Notes under the pieces: generated by a model
Seen by the model: only the letters and a program-made list of their open reading frames with translations
What the model was told of the DNA's origin: nothing
Database searches by the model: none
Part shown: piece by piece, positions 44,970 through 56,700 of the stretch
Position numbering within the stretch: the first letter of the stretch is position 1
Layout: each line of letters begins with the position of its first letter
Translations under genes and position numbers: made by a program
Assembly: GCF_965363235.1 (NCBI RefSeq)
Contig: NC_134843.1
Span: forward strand, 43,781,035-43,845,034
DNA from: Mytilus galloprovincialis
Lineage: Eukaryota > Mollusca > Bivalvia > Mytilida > Mytilidae
Direction of reading: 5' to 3'
Length of the DNA: 64,000 nt

Positions 44970-47225
44970 CACGGACGACACTCGGCTAACCGAGAGATTG
45001 GTCGGTTAATCTATATTGAGTGTGCGGCTATATGGGAGATTGGTCTGTTAATCGGGTTGGTTATACGTCTGTTAAGAGTAAAACGCACAATTTAATGTTA
45101 AACTCTATCAAATATAAAGATTTTTGGCATATTATAAGAACCAAATCAAAAAAAGAAAACTGTCTGACAAAATGATATCTATCATAGAACATTTTCCACT
45201 TGTAAAAACATTTCATAGTCTACGCAGTTTTCAGTAAAATCAAAAGGCGTCGCGCAAGTATGTAGTATTTATGCTTATACGCATAGCATTTTTTTTAATA
45301 AAAGTCGGAACAAACAATTTTAGATATCATTTAAAGGACACAAAATAGTACTTTAGTTCTAAAACATAAATTTACATTGGTAAATATTTCATAATTGTAA
45401 TAAAAAGTGAATATTACCACGTTTTAGTGAAAATTATGGGAATAAAGTCTGTTAATGGGTTGGACAATTAAAATTGTGTCAGTTAAGAGTAATTTAGCCA
45501 CAGGTATTTTTGCTACCTTTATATTTTCCTATAGAAAAAGTTAAGAATGAGACGTTCCTGAGTAAAATAAAAATGATAATACTGTGTAACAGTATCCTAC
45601 GGAAGCGAATTAGCGCAACACATTTAAAAAAAAAAATTTCGTCCTATATTTGCGTTACAACGCAAACCTATAGCGTTATAATGCAAACCTTTGCGATAAA
45701 ACGAAGACCTTTGCGTTGTAACGCAAACCTTTGCGTTATAACGCAAACCTTTGCGAAATAACGCAAACCTCAAATATCTTGATTTCAATTGTTCATTAAG
45801 TTTTGTAAAAAATGTCCGTCTGTCATTAATTTCGGTTGTGATTTACTAGTGAGAGCATTTTTATTTTGACTTTCTTTGCATTTTATTGAAGGGTGTGTCA
45901 CTTCAATATAGTGTGATATGGATTGGCCGCTGGAATACGCATGAATTTATTATTAACGTTTTCAATCAGCCTCAATTTTTGTGTCTGTTCAAAGTAGCAC
46001 GTTCTCAAATCCGACTGAAAGTGTCTTTGTAATACAACACAGGATACATATAACGTGTTGTCATTCTCATATGCACATGATATTTGTCACTGAACGTTTA
46101 ACCCTAATTCGTAAGCATCGTCCAATTGGTTCTTTATTTCTATTACTTAATCATATGTTGTTTACAAATCATTCTCAAGTAGTAAATGGAAATGAGCAAT
46201 GGGGGTTATTTCTGTATTCTTTAAATTGTTATGTCACGTTTCCTCCGTGACTTTTTTTCCTTTTACCTTTTATTTATCTTACTCATTATTTTTTCTCTAT
46301 TCTTTATATTTTAGAATCCCAATATATTTTACTTACTGATGTTTAGTTATATTACGATGTTTATCTCTGATCTATATACTGGTTACCAATGTAGATGACA
46401 AATTGGTGTCATTCATGACAATTAAACAGAATCCACATGACATATGCGACCATTCTTGGATGAAATTAACATTACTTTAATATTACACTTTTTGAAACCG
46501 TTTTTATAAAGTTTCAATTTCCATTGTTTAAATTGTTCATTGTTCATGTGTTGTTTCCGTATATTTTATGTTTCTTTGCTCATGTGTTGTTTTCGTATAT
46601 TTTAGCCGCTCGTCTTGAGCCTACCCATTTGATCCGATAACACCCCATATAGCAATAAAATTATACTTTTATTGCCATTCATAACTCTTAACAGACCAAT
46701 TAACAGACTGGGTTTTATACATCCGACCCATTAACAGACCAGGTTTTAAATAAAGATTGATTTATGTCACCAAAATACAGATTTTCGTGAAGATTTTTCA
46801 CACAATGATTTCTTTATGGTTAACAAACATAATGCCTGTCTTTTCTCGATGTTCAAAATATTGAATGCACGTAAATTCAACCAACGTATCATTTTGTGTA
46901 CAGTTTGTGTGTGTAAAATGTGTATAAATTTATTGATGAGTAACCCGCCTTTTCATTTTATAGATCGTACATTGAAGCTAGAAAAATAATAATTACACCA
47001 CTGGATTCAGTACATTGAATTGTTTTGTTAGACATGAATATTTTTTATGATAAAAATATATTTAAAAAGTTATATAATGAAACATGCTGAACTTTCAATG
47101 ATTTTCTCGATAACACCTGATTAACAGACTTTAGCCAACCCGATTAACAGACCAACCGCCGATACAGCCGCATACTCAATATAGATTAACCGACCAATCT
47201 CTCGGTTAGCCGAGTGTCGGCCGTG
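44970..47225. mobile_element. 2.26-kb TIR element, CACGG ends
   Basis: The left end CACGGACGACACTCGGCTAA and the inverted right end CACGGCCGACACTCGGCTAA continue as inverted repeats for about 120 bp ('ccgagagattggtcggtt', 'ctatattgagt'). Weaker inverted matches 'gtctgttaatgggttgga' lie further in (about 45449 and 46720). AAATT flanks it at 44965-44969 and 47226-47230. The repeated word 'ctgttaa' occurs through both arms. I see no transposase. The interior holds the palindromic array at 45651-45772. Confidence 0.7.
45651..45772 (+). repeat. Array of palindromic 22-mers
   Basis: About six imperfect copies of 'ggtttgcgttataacgcaaa', each of which is its own reverse complement or nearly so (tttgcgttataacgcaaa is perfect). 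It lies inside the CACGG element. Confidence 0.75.
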
Positions 47226-47679
47226 AAATTAAATAGATTTTGTTAAAAATCAAATTCACACTTACATATTACTGCCAGAACAACGTTTATAAAGTCAGCG
47301 TTTTTTATAGTGTTCTATATCTGTAAATAGGATCCTGTTACATTTTAAGCGATACTATCCGAAATTTCCAAAATTCATCTTTAGTCTTTAGTAAGTGTCC
47401 CAAATACACTGTAAACACTTGTGTACGTTTCCTCTTTTGTAGTTTCTTCACATATGTAAACACTTCCTTGTTCTGAATCAATGCACCCCTTTAAGACATG
47501 AGATACGAGTTCATATTATATGCATACTTTCAAAAATCAAATTTTTTTGTTAAAGTGTAAACAATTTAAATATCATTCAAACAGACTTCTATTCTAGTTC
47601 GTGTTATTTAAAAGGATCAGCTGGAAACGTTTGCCTTTTATTAACTTTTTGATATATTCATAATTGATGTTTTTTTGTG
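47226..47679. other. No gene seen
   Basis: AT-rich sequence between the CACGG element and the LINE remnant. Confidence 0.45.
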
Positions 47680-48465
47680 TAGTTGACAATAGTACTATAT
47701 ATAATTATGTGGACAACAAGTTATCCAATACTGACATACAGAATGTCATCAAAAATTACAATGTGATATCAAAATGCTGGACTGGTTTGATTACAATTTA
47801 ATGAAAGCTAATCCAGATAAATTTCAAGCTCTGTCAATTGGCAAAAACTTGCAATCGTGATATTGCTTTTTAATATGAAAGGAGATATGATAGAAGAATG
47901 AAAACAATGTAGTTACACTTGACTGACAATTAAATTTTGACAAATATATACGGTAACTCACATTTGTAAGATGTCATCTCGTCAACTTAATATTCTCAAA
48001 CGTATTGGTAGATATCTGAATAGACTTAGTCGTACTCATGTATAATCTTAATTTTGGCCGAGTCACCTAGCATTTTTGTATTAATAAAAAAAACATTTAA
48101 GAAGGAAAAAATTCTAGAAAGAGCCATGAGATTTGTTGACAAGGATTATGATAACTCGTATGAAGATATTGTACCCAAGTCAAAACTTGTATGTCTTAAA
48201 GTTTGAAGATTACAATAAATAGGTATAGCAACTTTTAAAGATAAACACAAAAAAAATCCATCTTATTTACATGATTTGATTGATATAAAATAGATTACTA
48301 ATATTTCTTCATATATAAAACAGTTGAACAGTCAAAAGTGGGAACAACAAGCTATGGCACCAATTCTTTTCGATACACAACTGCAAAATTTTGGAATGAA
48401 CAACAAAAGATTTATACAGAAGAAAACAATTTTAACCAATTTTATAAACTTATTGTTACTTTGAA
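47680..48465 (+). mobile_element. Remnant of a LINE reverse transcriptase (Jockey/CR1-like C-terminal part)
   Basis: Conceptual fragments in order: DNSTIYNYVDNKLS near the start, WFDYNLMKANPDKFQAL (the 'NPDKFQ' block after the YADD region), QLNILKRIGRYLNRLSRT, KILERAMRFVDKDYDNSYED with VPKSKLVCLK, and finally TTSYGTNSFRYTTAKFWN. This order is the normal order of the C-terminal third of many molluscan non-LTR RTs. Frames are interrupted several times and no single frame spans it, so it is a dead copy. No 5' part or endonuclease domain is present. Confidence 0.7.
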
Positions 48466-48545
48466 TGGTATTCTTCATTTGATTTTTAGTGTTTTTTTTC
48501 TGCTTAATGTGCTATAATTAAAGAGATGATTTCAGCTTTCCAATT

Positions 48546-50430
48546 GTGAACTTTCCATTTCTTAGTAGTAACATTCCAGCAGCACCTGCACACGGTGTAT
48601 GCATCTCCCAATTAATACGATATTCCCGTGCTTGCATTTCCTATCATGATTTTCTTGATAGAGGGCTGCTGCTCACAAGGAAGCTATTAAACCAAGAGTT
48701 CCAAATGGTGAAGTTGAAATCATCACTTCGTAAATTTTACGGACGCCATCACGAGTTGGTTGACCGTTATGGAATAAATAATATCGGATATGTTCCTTAC
48801 GTCGTAACTACAATCCCTTTCCCTTTCATGAATGTATCCTACCGAATAAGACTATTTACCGGATTTGTGATTACATAAGCAACACGACGGGTGCCACATG
48901 TGGAGCAGGATCTGCTTACCCTTCCGGAGCACCTGAGATCACCCCTAGTTTTTTGTGGGGTTCGTGTTGTTTATTCTTTAGTTTTCTATGTTATTATAAG
49001 TGTACTATTGTTTGTCTGTTTGTCTTTTTTCATTTTTAGACATTATCAGCCTGGTACCTTTGATTACCATTTACATATTCAACTATCTCCTATCATTTAT
49101 CTTGTATATGTATGCTTCAATGTAATGATTTTCTTTGGGTAGCTCTTGTGTAAGTAGCATGCCTTTTTTTGTTTTAAACGTGTATATTTCAAATGTTTCT
49201 TTTGAAATAATACAATATAAAAGTTCAATAAAGTTAATGTTTTCTGTATATTGATTTGGTCAAGATTTTCATTTTCTCACTTCTCTTTCATAATTTACTG
49301 ACTTTAATCACATAGGTGTGATCAAACACATTTAACACTGCTTCAACAAGGTCATAAGAAAGAACAATAAAGGCAACAGAGGTATTCCGGTGTTCAAAAT
49401 ATACAATAAATGGGGTCAATTATTAAAATTATAGGGATCTTCTGCTAAAGATCACATCTCTGCAATTATCCAGCAACCTTGCGACTCTTTTCTGCGCTTT
49501 ACACTACTATTACCCAGGCGCAATTGAAAGACCTCCTTCAACATTTCATTTAACAGAGCTTTTTCTATGAACATGAGAATCGTGGATATAAATATTGTTT
49601 TGATATATAATAATTCTATCAGAAAATACACTGAAGATGATATTATCATTAAGCTGGATATTTAATCGACAATATATTTGTTGAGTTTGGAGGATTTATA
49701 TTTCAACAGACCCGAGTCTGTAATCCAATAAGAAATTATTGTGCACCGCTTCTGGTCGACTTTTTTTTGTACTCGTATAAAGAAGAATGCATTCAGAACC
49801 TTCTAAAAGACAAAAAGAAAAAGTACCCTGCAAAATTCTTTAATTTTACTTTCAGATATATTAATGATGTCCTATTACTGAATAACCCATATCTCAGTCA
49901 GTACTTGTATCTCATATATCTCAGTTAACTTAAAATTAAGGATGCTACTGATACTAGAAGGATTGCTTCATAACTTGATTTTTAACAATTGTAGGTTATC
50001 AGAGCATAATATGTATACCTATACTAGGACTACTTTGATTTGCATTCTATAACATGTCCTATGATAGCCAAAAATTCACACATCGTTGTAAATATAATGG
50101 AATTTTATGCGACTGTTATACAAGTGAGAGGTTTAGCTAGCTATAAATGCAGATATAATCCATTTTCTATATGAGAAAATGCGCGTTTCAAGTCAGGAAT
50201 AAGACAGCTGTTGTCTATTCGTAATTTTTCTTTAATACCAAGAATTTTCTTATTTGTCTTTATTACTATTTGAATCTGAGCGTCACTGATGAGTCTTATG
50301 TAGACGAAACGGGCGTCTGGCGTATTTAATTATAAGCCTGTTACCTTTGATAACTATTTGATGTGTTTAAGTTTTTGATTTTGCATTTGATGAGGGACTC
50401 GGTATTTTTGTGATTTTACTTTTCACTTTA
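48546..50430 (+). mobile_element. Broken Penelope-like retroelement pieces
   Basis: Two partial copies seem to lie head to tail. 48546-48878 encodes the C-terminal RT-associated part (FPFLSSNIPAAPAHGV, ISQLIRYSRAC, LLTRKLLNQEF, KFYGRHHELVDRYG), followed by a non-coding tail (48889-49240) that recurs elsewhere in the window. About 49600-49960 carries an RT-core piece (CAPLLVDLFLY and YINDVLLLNNPYLSQYL), then a non-coding stretch with the hammerhead motif at 50280-50323 and 'tgatgagggactcgg'. Penelope-like elements are known to carry hammerhead ribozymes, which supports the family call; the RT pieces alone would leave it open. The copies are clearly broken, with several breaks, and old. Confidence 0.6.
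50280..50323 (+). ncRNA. Hammerhead ribozyme motif, type I, minimal stem III
   Basis: All core elements are present in order. Stem I 5' strand GCGUCA (50280-50285) pairs with UGGCGU (50318-50323) in six pairs including two G-U. The core box CUGAUGA lies at 50286-50292. Stem II GUCU-uaugu-AGAC is at 50293-50305. GAA occupies 50306-50308. Stem III ACG (50309-50311) pairs with CGU (50314-50316) around a two-base loop, and C17 is at 50317, giving predicted cleavage after 50317. A very short stem III is what is known from ribozymes of Penelope-like elements and retrozymes, which often act as dimers. It sits in the tail of the Penelope-like remnant. Activity is not shown by sequence alone. Confidence 0.75.
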
Positions 50431-50623
50431 GGCCAAATATGAACTTTTACATTAAATTTCAAAATGCCAATAATTTGGGTCTTTCATGGATCTATTTCAA
50501 AAATGTAACCACTAGGTTAAACAATGTGCTTCATTAGAGTACATTCTAGACTTTTAAGTCTTATTATTGACGTTGCGTCAAAAAACGATGATTTTGCGCA
50601 TTATTCTGAACTAATAGTTTCAG

Positions 50624-51881
50624 GAAACACTTCTTCTGGAGTCAAAAGTTGCTGAAGATGATATTGATTCCTACGACATAAAAACGAAGATAATTGAATC
50701 CCTAGACATAAAATCTTTCTGGATCAGAGGTGGCGGCAAAAGTAAATTATACTAAAAACTGTTATTGTTTTTATTGAAAATCTAACCAATATTTACCTTA
50801 CAACACAAATGATATATACGTGAGGGGTAATTTTTTTGTCTATATTTCTTATTTTAAATGTAATATTCAAAAAAGAAGTTTTATCACTGCTACTTCTAAA
50901 TGAAATTTGTAGTATTTTGGTCTGATTAAAAAAACAACATCAAAATGTTTGTGCCATTATCAACTCTTCGTGAACTTACTACTTTGTCCTTAGATATATC
51001 AATTGACATATCTTAGACTACTTTAAATAAAAATCAAGTATCTGATGTCTTTTAAGAGGTTATTTTTACCTTGTTAGACCTCTATCGACACTGTATGACT
51101 AATTACAAGACTCATGAGTACTGATATATCTAAATAATCCTTTTTTTATAACAAAGCTTTTCTGTAATAGAAATCAACCTGATCGCTTGTCTGTCTGTTT
51201 GTTTGTCCCTGTGATGTATAAGCGCAACTCCTTTAAATAGGCTAAATAGAATTTGAAGAAACTTCGCACAGTTGTAGTTAACTATCGATGATGTGCGAAA
51301 AGGAACATAAACCTAGACCAACATGCATAAGGTGAGACAATCGTATTTGCGGTGGGTTTTTTTTGTGGATTCACTCAGTTCGATCTACGTTACTGGTATA
51401 ACTAAAATATAACATGAGATTTTGGAAACTATCAAACTTCTATGAGATATTGTTCTGATATTGTTTATATAATATATTCTGATATCAAGAGTTGTATAAG
51501 TTATGTAAAACATTTAATATGTTATATTTCTGCAAAAATCAGACAAAAACTTCAAGTACAATTTTGTATCCACGAAGAAGTTATTCTCCATAAAAAAAAT
51601 CTAAATGTGTAACTGTTTTCCACAAGATTATTTACAAAAAACTTGCTTTCTATTTTGTTCAGAAAGTCCTCGAAGTTACTGTGAAAAAGCTTATTCTCCA
51701 CGCAATTGATCTGAGATATGTATTTCTAGACGAGAAGAGATCATTTAAGGTAAATTTTACGTACAAACTTGAAAATTGCAAGACCACAAGGGATTACACA
51801 TTTTCTACCGAGAATAATACTAGCACAGTTATCCAATTAACCAACCGCAATCAAAGGGTAGAAATTATTCAATCCATTTAA
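50624..51881 (+). CDS. Two candidate exons of an unknown gene
   Basis: Candidate exon 50624-50741 follows 'ctaatagtttcag' and ends at AAAA|GTAAAT. Only one frame is open (ETLLLESKVAEDDIDSYDIK continuing TKIIESLDIKSFWIRGGGK). The second candidate follows 'ttctattttgttcag' and reads LEVTVKKLILHAIDLRYVFL then DEKRSFKVNFTYKLENC to a stop at 51881. The phases join only if the second AG (exon start 51667) is used; the first AG (start 51663) would shift the frame. An internal AAG|GTAAAT at about 51748 could be an alternative donor. I recognise no family and see no upstream exon or start codon, so this may be a gene relic. Confidence 0.35.
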
Positions 51882-53749
51882 TTATTTTAAGCGATAAAAA
51901 ATACATACTAGGATACCCAGTAAATGCTTTAATTATTCAAAAAAAAGCTGTTTAATATTTATGCTTACACCGATACACGTATATACAAGCACTCTCTTCA
52001 AAAAAGACATCGTGGTTCTTTATAAGTTCCTTTCAGTATTCCACTGATCGAAATTAAAAGGGAAAGTGGTAAAAGCTTATAAGAACCATCGCCACTTATT
52101 AGTGTACCAATCTCAAGTTTATAACCTCGATAATTGTTTAGAGCCTCGGTGACCGAGTGGTCAAAGTAGTCGAGCTTACTCTATCGCTAGCCTGTCAACA
52201 CTGAGGTTGTAAGTCCAAATTCTAGTGCGCTCAACTCCAATCTTAATTGACTAAGATTATTAGTTTTCTTACCGAAGGTCGATGTTTCTCTCTAGGTACT
52301 CCGGCTTCCTACACCTATATAAACTAACCGCCACAAAATAGACCAATAGTGCTGAAAATTGCGTTTTAAACACTACTCAATCAATCAATCGCTCGTGGTT
52401 GTGATAATTATAATGTTTAATGAAAATGTATCGTTCTTCGAAGATATTTGAGACTTTCTGTGATACGTTTAACTGAGAGCTAGAAATATTTTATCGACAT
52501 GTGTCTATTGTTAAGAAATATGTTAACATCTTGAAGGTGTCTAGGGGTTGAGTAGATTGTTCATTGATAATTTTCATGTATCCACTTTCTTCAAACTTTA
52601 TATTCAACTATAGTTCAATACGTGTCCAGGTATAAAACCATGTTTGTTTGGCTGGTTTTATTTGGATTATCATTTTGATTGTATCAAATTCCAGACATTG
52701 ATATTACAGTGCTACAACTTAATTTTATTTTTAGATAATTTGTAGATTTAAGCATTCCATACCCATCAACAAATTAAAAAAGCTTTTAGTGTTATTTAGT
52801 TTTTATTATTATTTCTATGACTCAACCGAGCATAAGCTTAATATTTTTTAGACTATGGATACATTTCTATTGAATTCAATCAATTATTTAATCTACATCG
52901 CATTAACCAAACAAAACTTAAATTAAAACTGAAACTTAGTTTACAGTAAAAATTTGTCAGAGACATACAAGAATCAATATTTTGACGTTGTTGATTTTGT
53001 AAATTCCATGGAGAGCACTTTATTGATAATATATAGATAATTTTATATACATGTTTTAATTAACTGTATAAATCCCCTTGTATTGACTGAGTAGGATTTT
53101 GTAAAGAGTAACCGTATATGAAAGTGATTTATTGATATTTTTATCTTTCATATATAACTTGATTGTCATTAATTTAATTCAATTTCGACTCTGAAAGCAT
53201 CAGAGACATTTATTTTGACAACAATCGATCATACAGTAAGTAATGTAATTTTTATTTAGATCTATGCTTGCTTTTTTTTATATAAAATTAAAAAATAAAG
53301 TTGTGCGCAAAACAATCAACAAAACGAATATAAAGTTTTAAAATTAATTATTTTTACATAAAATACGCTGTTCGCCTTTTTAAAAACTTTCAATATTTGC
53401 TGATAGTTTTTGTCCACAAAGTTTGCTCTTTAATATGCATTGTTCATACAAATACCTTAAAACTTAGGAATCTGGCAAATTTCTCCTTGTCTTAAGTAGG
53501 TTTTTATAATTCTATCTTTATTTCATCGACCCTACTCACTTAAACAAATATTTATCATCAATAAAAAGAAAATATTTCTAGCTGACAACAAATTTTAAGA
53601 ATGTTTGATCGTTTTACAGTATTAAAACAAATGTTTAGCAGATGTCAGTCCGAGAACAACCTTTTCATGATCCTATCCAACTAACAAAGCTAGGTTAACG
53701 GCTTGTAGCACTTGCCGTTTTCAATGTTGATATTTTTATAATTTAAGAC
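51882..53749. other. Intergenic upstream of the unknown charged-protein gene
   Basis: Contains the SINE at 52141-52392. Otherwise it is AT-rich without coding support. No TATA box or initiator can be named with confidence. Confidence 0.45.
52141..52392 (+). repeat. tRNA-derived SINE
   Basis: The head 'gcctcggtgaccgagtgg' contains an A-box-like TGACCGAGTGG and, about 45 bp later, a B-box-like GGTTGTAAGTCC. The body has 'ctccggcttcctacacc' and 'aactaaccgccacaaaatag', and the tail ends in 'cactactcaatcaatcaatc'. The head resembles Leu/Ser-type tRNA. A body with 'accgccac.aaatag' and an atca-repeat tail is, as I recall, typical of a widespread molluscan SINE. Confidence 0.75.
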
Positions 53750-56700
53750 ATGCAAAAGTATACACTAGCTGAACGGATTATAAAAATAAGACAAGACAAT
53801 CCATCCAGTATATCTACTCCAGCATCGAATTCAACGTCAAGTTCAGATATACGAAATCTTAATTCCGCCTCAACAAAAGGAACTAGCACTGTGTCATCGT
53901 TAGAAGATGTTATTAATTACAGAATGAAAAAAAGAAAAAAAGAAACAAAACAGAATGTTCAGATCAATTACGACACAGAAATGGAACAAAGTACCACTTC
54001 TTATAAAGAAAATGTTACGCCGACCACAGACGCTACAATAGAAAGCGATTCACAAAGCCTTATAAGTATACGCAAAAGAAAACAGAGTATGAGAACTTTG
54101 TCTACCCAATATAGTCCTAGAAGTCGTATTGTTTATGGGGATTCTAATAGTGCAGAAAACAGACGAAGGCCGTCGTCTCTAACTAGACCTTTGGCAGATG
54201 TTATAAAAGATCTAGGATCAAAGAAAAGCGTTTGCGATATTTCAAATTCAAGTAGATCACGTGAAAATACAATAATTAAAGAAGGACTGAAACGTAACGA
54301 CAATGTTTCCATTGATGATAATTATCATGGATGCAATCAATTACAAATAGAAACAAATGAAGAAAAATCTTCAAAGCCAAACACTGCTCAAGGCCCAAGT
54401 AATTCAAAAGAGGACGAAACAGTTAAACACATAACAAAAGTTACAATAACACCTAAAAAGACTCGGAATCTTCTTTCAATTGTTGAGGGATCACAACATG
54501 ATGAACCAGTAAATGAGGATACAGAAATAACGAGTAGTAGAAGTCAGGAAGACGAAATTTTGAATGTAAATATTGAAATACCTGTAAACAACAAAGAAAA
54601 GCCTATTGTTTTACCTGTCATAGATGAAGATAGGGAGCATACGTCGACGATGCACAACTCAAGCGAGGAAATTAATAATCCCGATGAAGCGAGCGATATT
54701 CCACGTTTTAATAAAAACGCAATTACTATGTTTGATAATGAAGTAGAAAATGGTAGTAGTAAAAGGGAAGAAGATGTCAGTAAAAGTTACATTATTGACG
54801 AAGACAAGTTAATCGGAGAAAAACTAGTAGAAACAGAGAGAGAATTTGGTGAAAATCAAGAAGAAAAACAACATCTTTTTTCGGATAATAAAGGAGAAGT
54901 AAAAAGCAAGCAAGATAGTATCTCAAAAACAGAAACTGGAGGGAAAGACAAACAAGTGCAAGGAAAATCTCAGTCTGAATTTTCGGGATTAAACAAAGGC
55001 TCAGAGAAGACAAGGTATGATCATAAAAGCAAAGCAATTCCGACGAAAGAAGAAAACCCTAAAGATACATCTAAACAAAGCAGATCTAACGTAAAATTTA
55101 AGAAACCAGAGAAGAATCGTTCACACAGGAGAACTGAGATTTCTAAAACAGATAACCGTGACAGACGCACCAGTGTAGTTTCAAAAAGAGGATCTGTGTC
55201 AAAGGTATATTTTATAACTATATTTTTTCATAGTAATATAATCGTAAACAAAATGCACAAATACACATTGTATAATTATTTCATACCTTTACTCCCACAG
55301 ACACATTAACCTTAGATAGATTTGGCTATTCTCTTTACAACCACCATGGTCATATAGCCACACACGTATTAAAATACTTAGAGATCCCTTGGTGTTCAGT
55401 GTTCAGATTTAGGCTGTCTAAATGAGGGTATAACCAGAAAAACACCACAGACGCAACAAATGTATAAACTGTTAATTCCATTTTTCTAGAACTGGATTGA
55501 CACAATTGCTAGTGGACTTGTAGTACCCGAGAAAATCATTAGCTCTGTTGCTTGGTACTGACACAACTTATTACACATGTTACATATGTTTCTAAAATTC
55601 TAAAATTCTCTGTTAGCAAATATTATAAAGTATGAAAAAACATAGGTTTTATATTCTTCAGACATAGTTGAACTATGATAGATTCGGAAATCACGTGATT
55701 TTTTAATACACATCCGGCTTTACAATTTTGGGGTTTGAGCGTTCCTGTTGGAGATAATTATAATGTGTGGTTTCCATTTCTTGTACTGAGTCATTATCCA
55801 CAATTGTATGATCATATCAGTAATCATTGCTTTATACTGATGCATTAATAAGAAGGAGGAAGGTACCAAGAGGACATTCAAAAAAATAAAAACCGACAAC
55901 GTTATGGCAAAAAAAAAAACATGCGATAAGAAGAGCTAGAAAACTAAACACTAAAAAGAAAAACATAAGATTGAGAAACATGAACCCGTCCTACTCAATA
56001 TGCGGTACCCATAATTTTGTTCTAGCAAGTACATTTCTGGTGATACGTCTCATTCGGTAATGTCGCATTCGAGAAAAAGAAATCGGGATTGTTTGTCCGA
56101 AAATTGGAACATATCCGTGGTCCGTGCTCATCTATCATCATTTATGACACATAAGGCTAGCCCAACACTCATTAGCGCACGTTAAACCGCACCATAATGA
56201 TAACGCGTGCCCCCGGTGCAGTAGCATTGGGACTGTTAATGTTATTCGCTCTCTATTAATGTAGTTATTATATTCGAATATAGATTCTTTACACGACAAT
56301 ATTACTCAACTCTTGGTCACTTATAAATTTTCAAAATTTTTAAAAGATCTTTTAATTTTGCATTTCATTTTAAAATTTTATTGAAAATGCTAAGTGGAAA
56401 TTTTCAAATAGAGTGAAAATTCATTTTGTATTTTGTAAAATATAAGCAAACTGGTCTAAACCGGTTATAATGTATATTTTATTTACATTATTATATAATA
56501 TTAAGTACAATTTGTATGATGCACTTTTATTGATTCCATCCGATTAAAATTTAGTTGGTTACTACATTTTCAATATTAATTACTTCATCTTTGAAAAGAC
56601 AAAATTGAACAAACAATTTTAAATTTAGAGATAATCAATTAAAGCATAGCTTTTATTTCCACTCCTATTTTCCGATTGATGTTTAGAACAATGATGCTTA

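Noticed and set aside
54792-55037. 81-codon hydrophobic minus-strand frame
   Set aside because: It is the reverse shadow of the lysine/glutamate-rich coding exon at 53750-55204.
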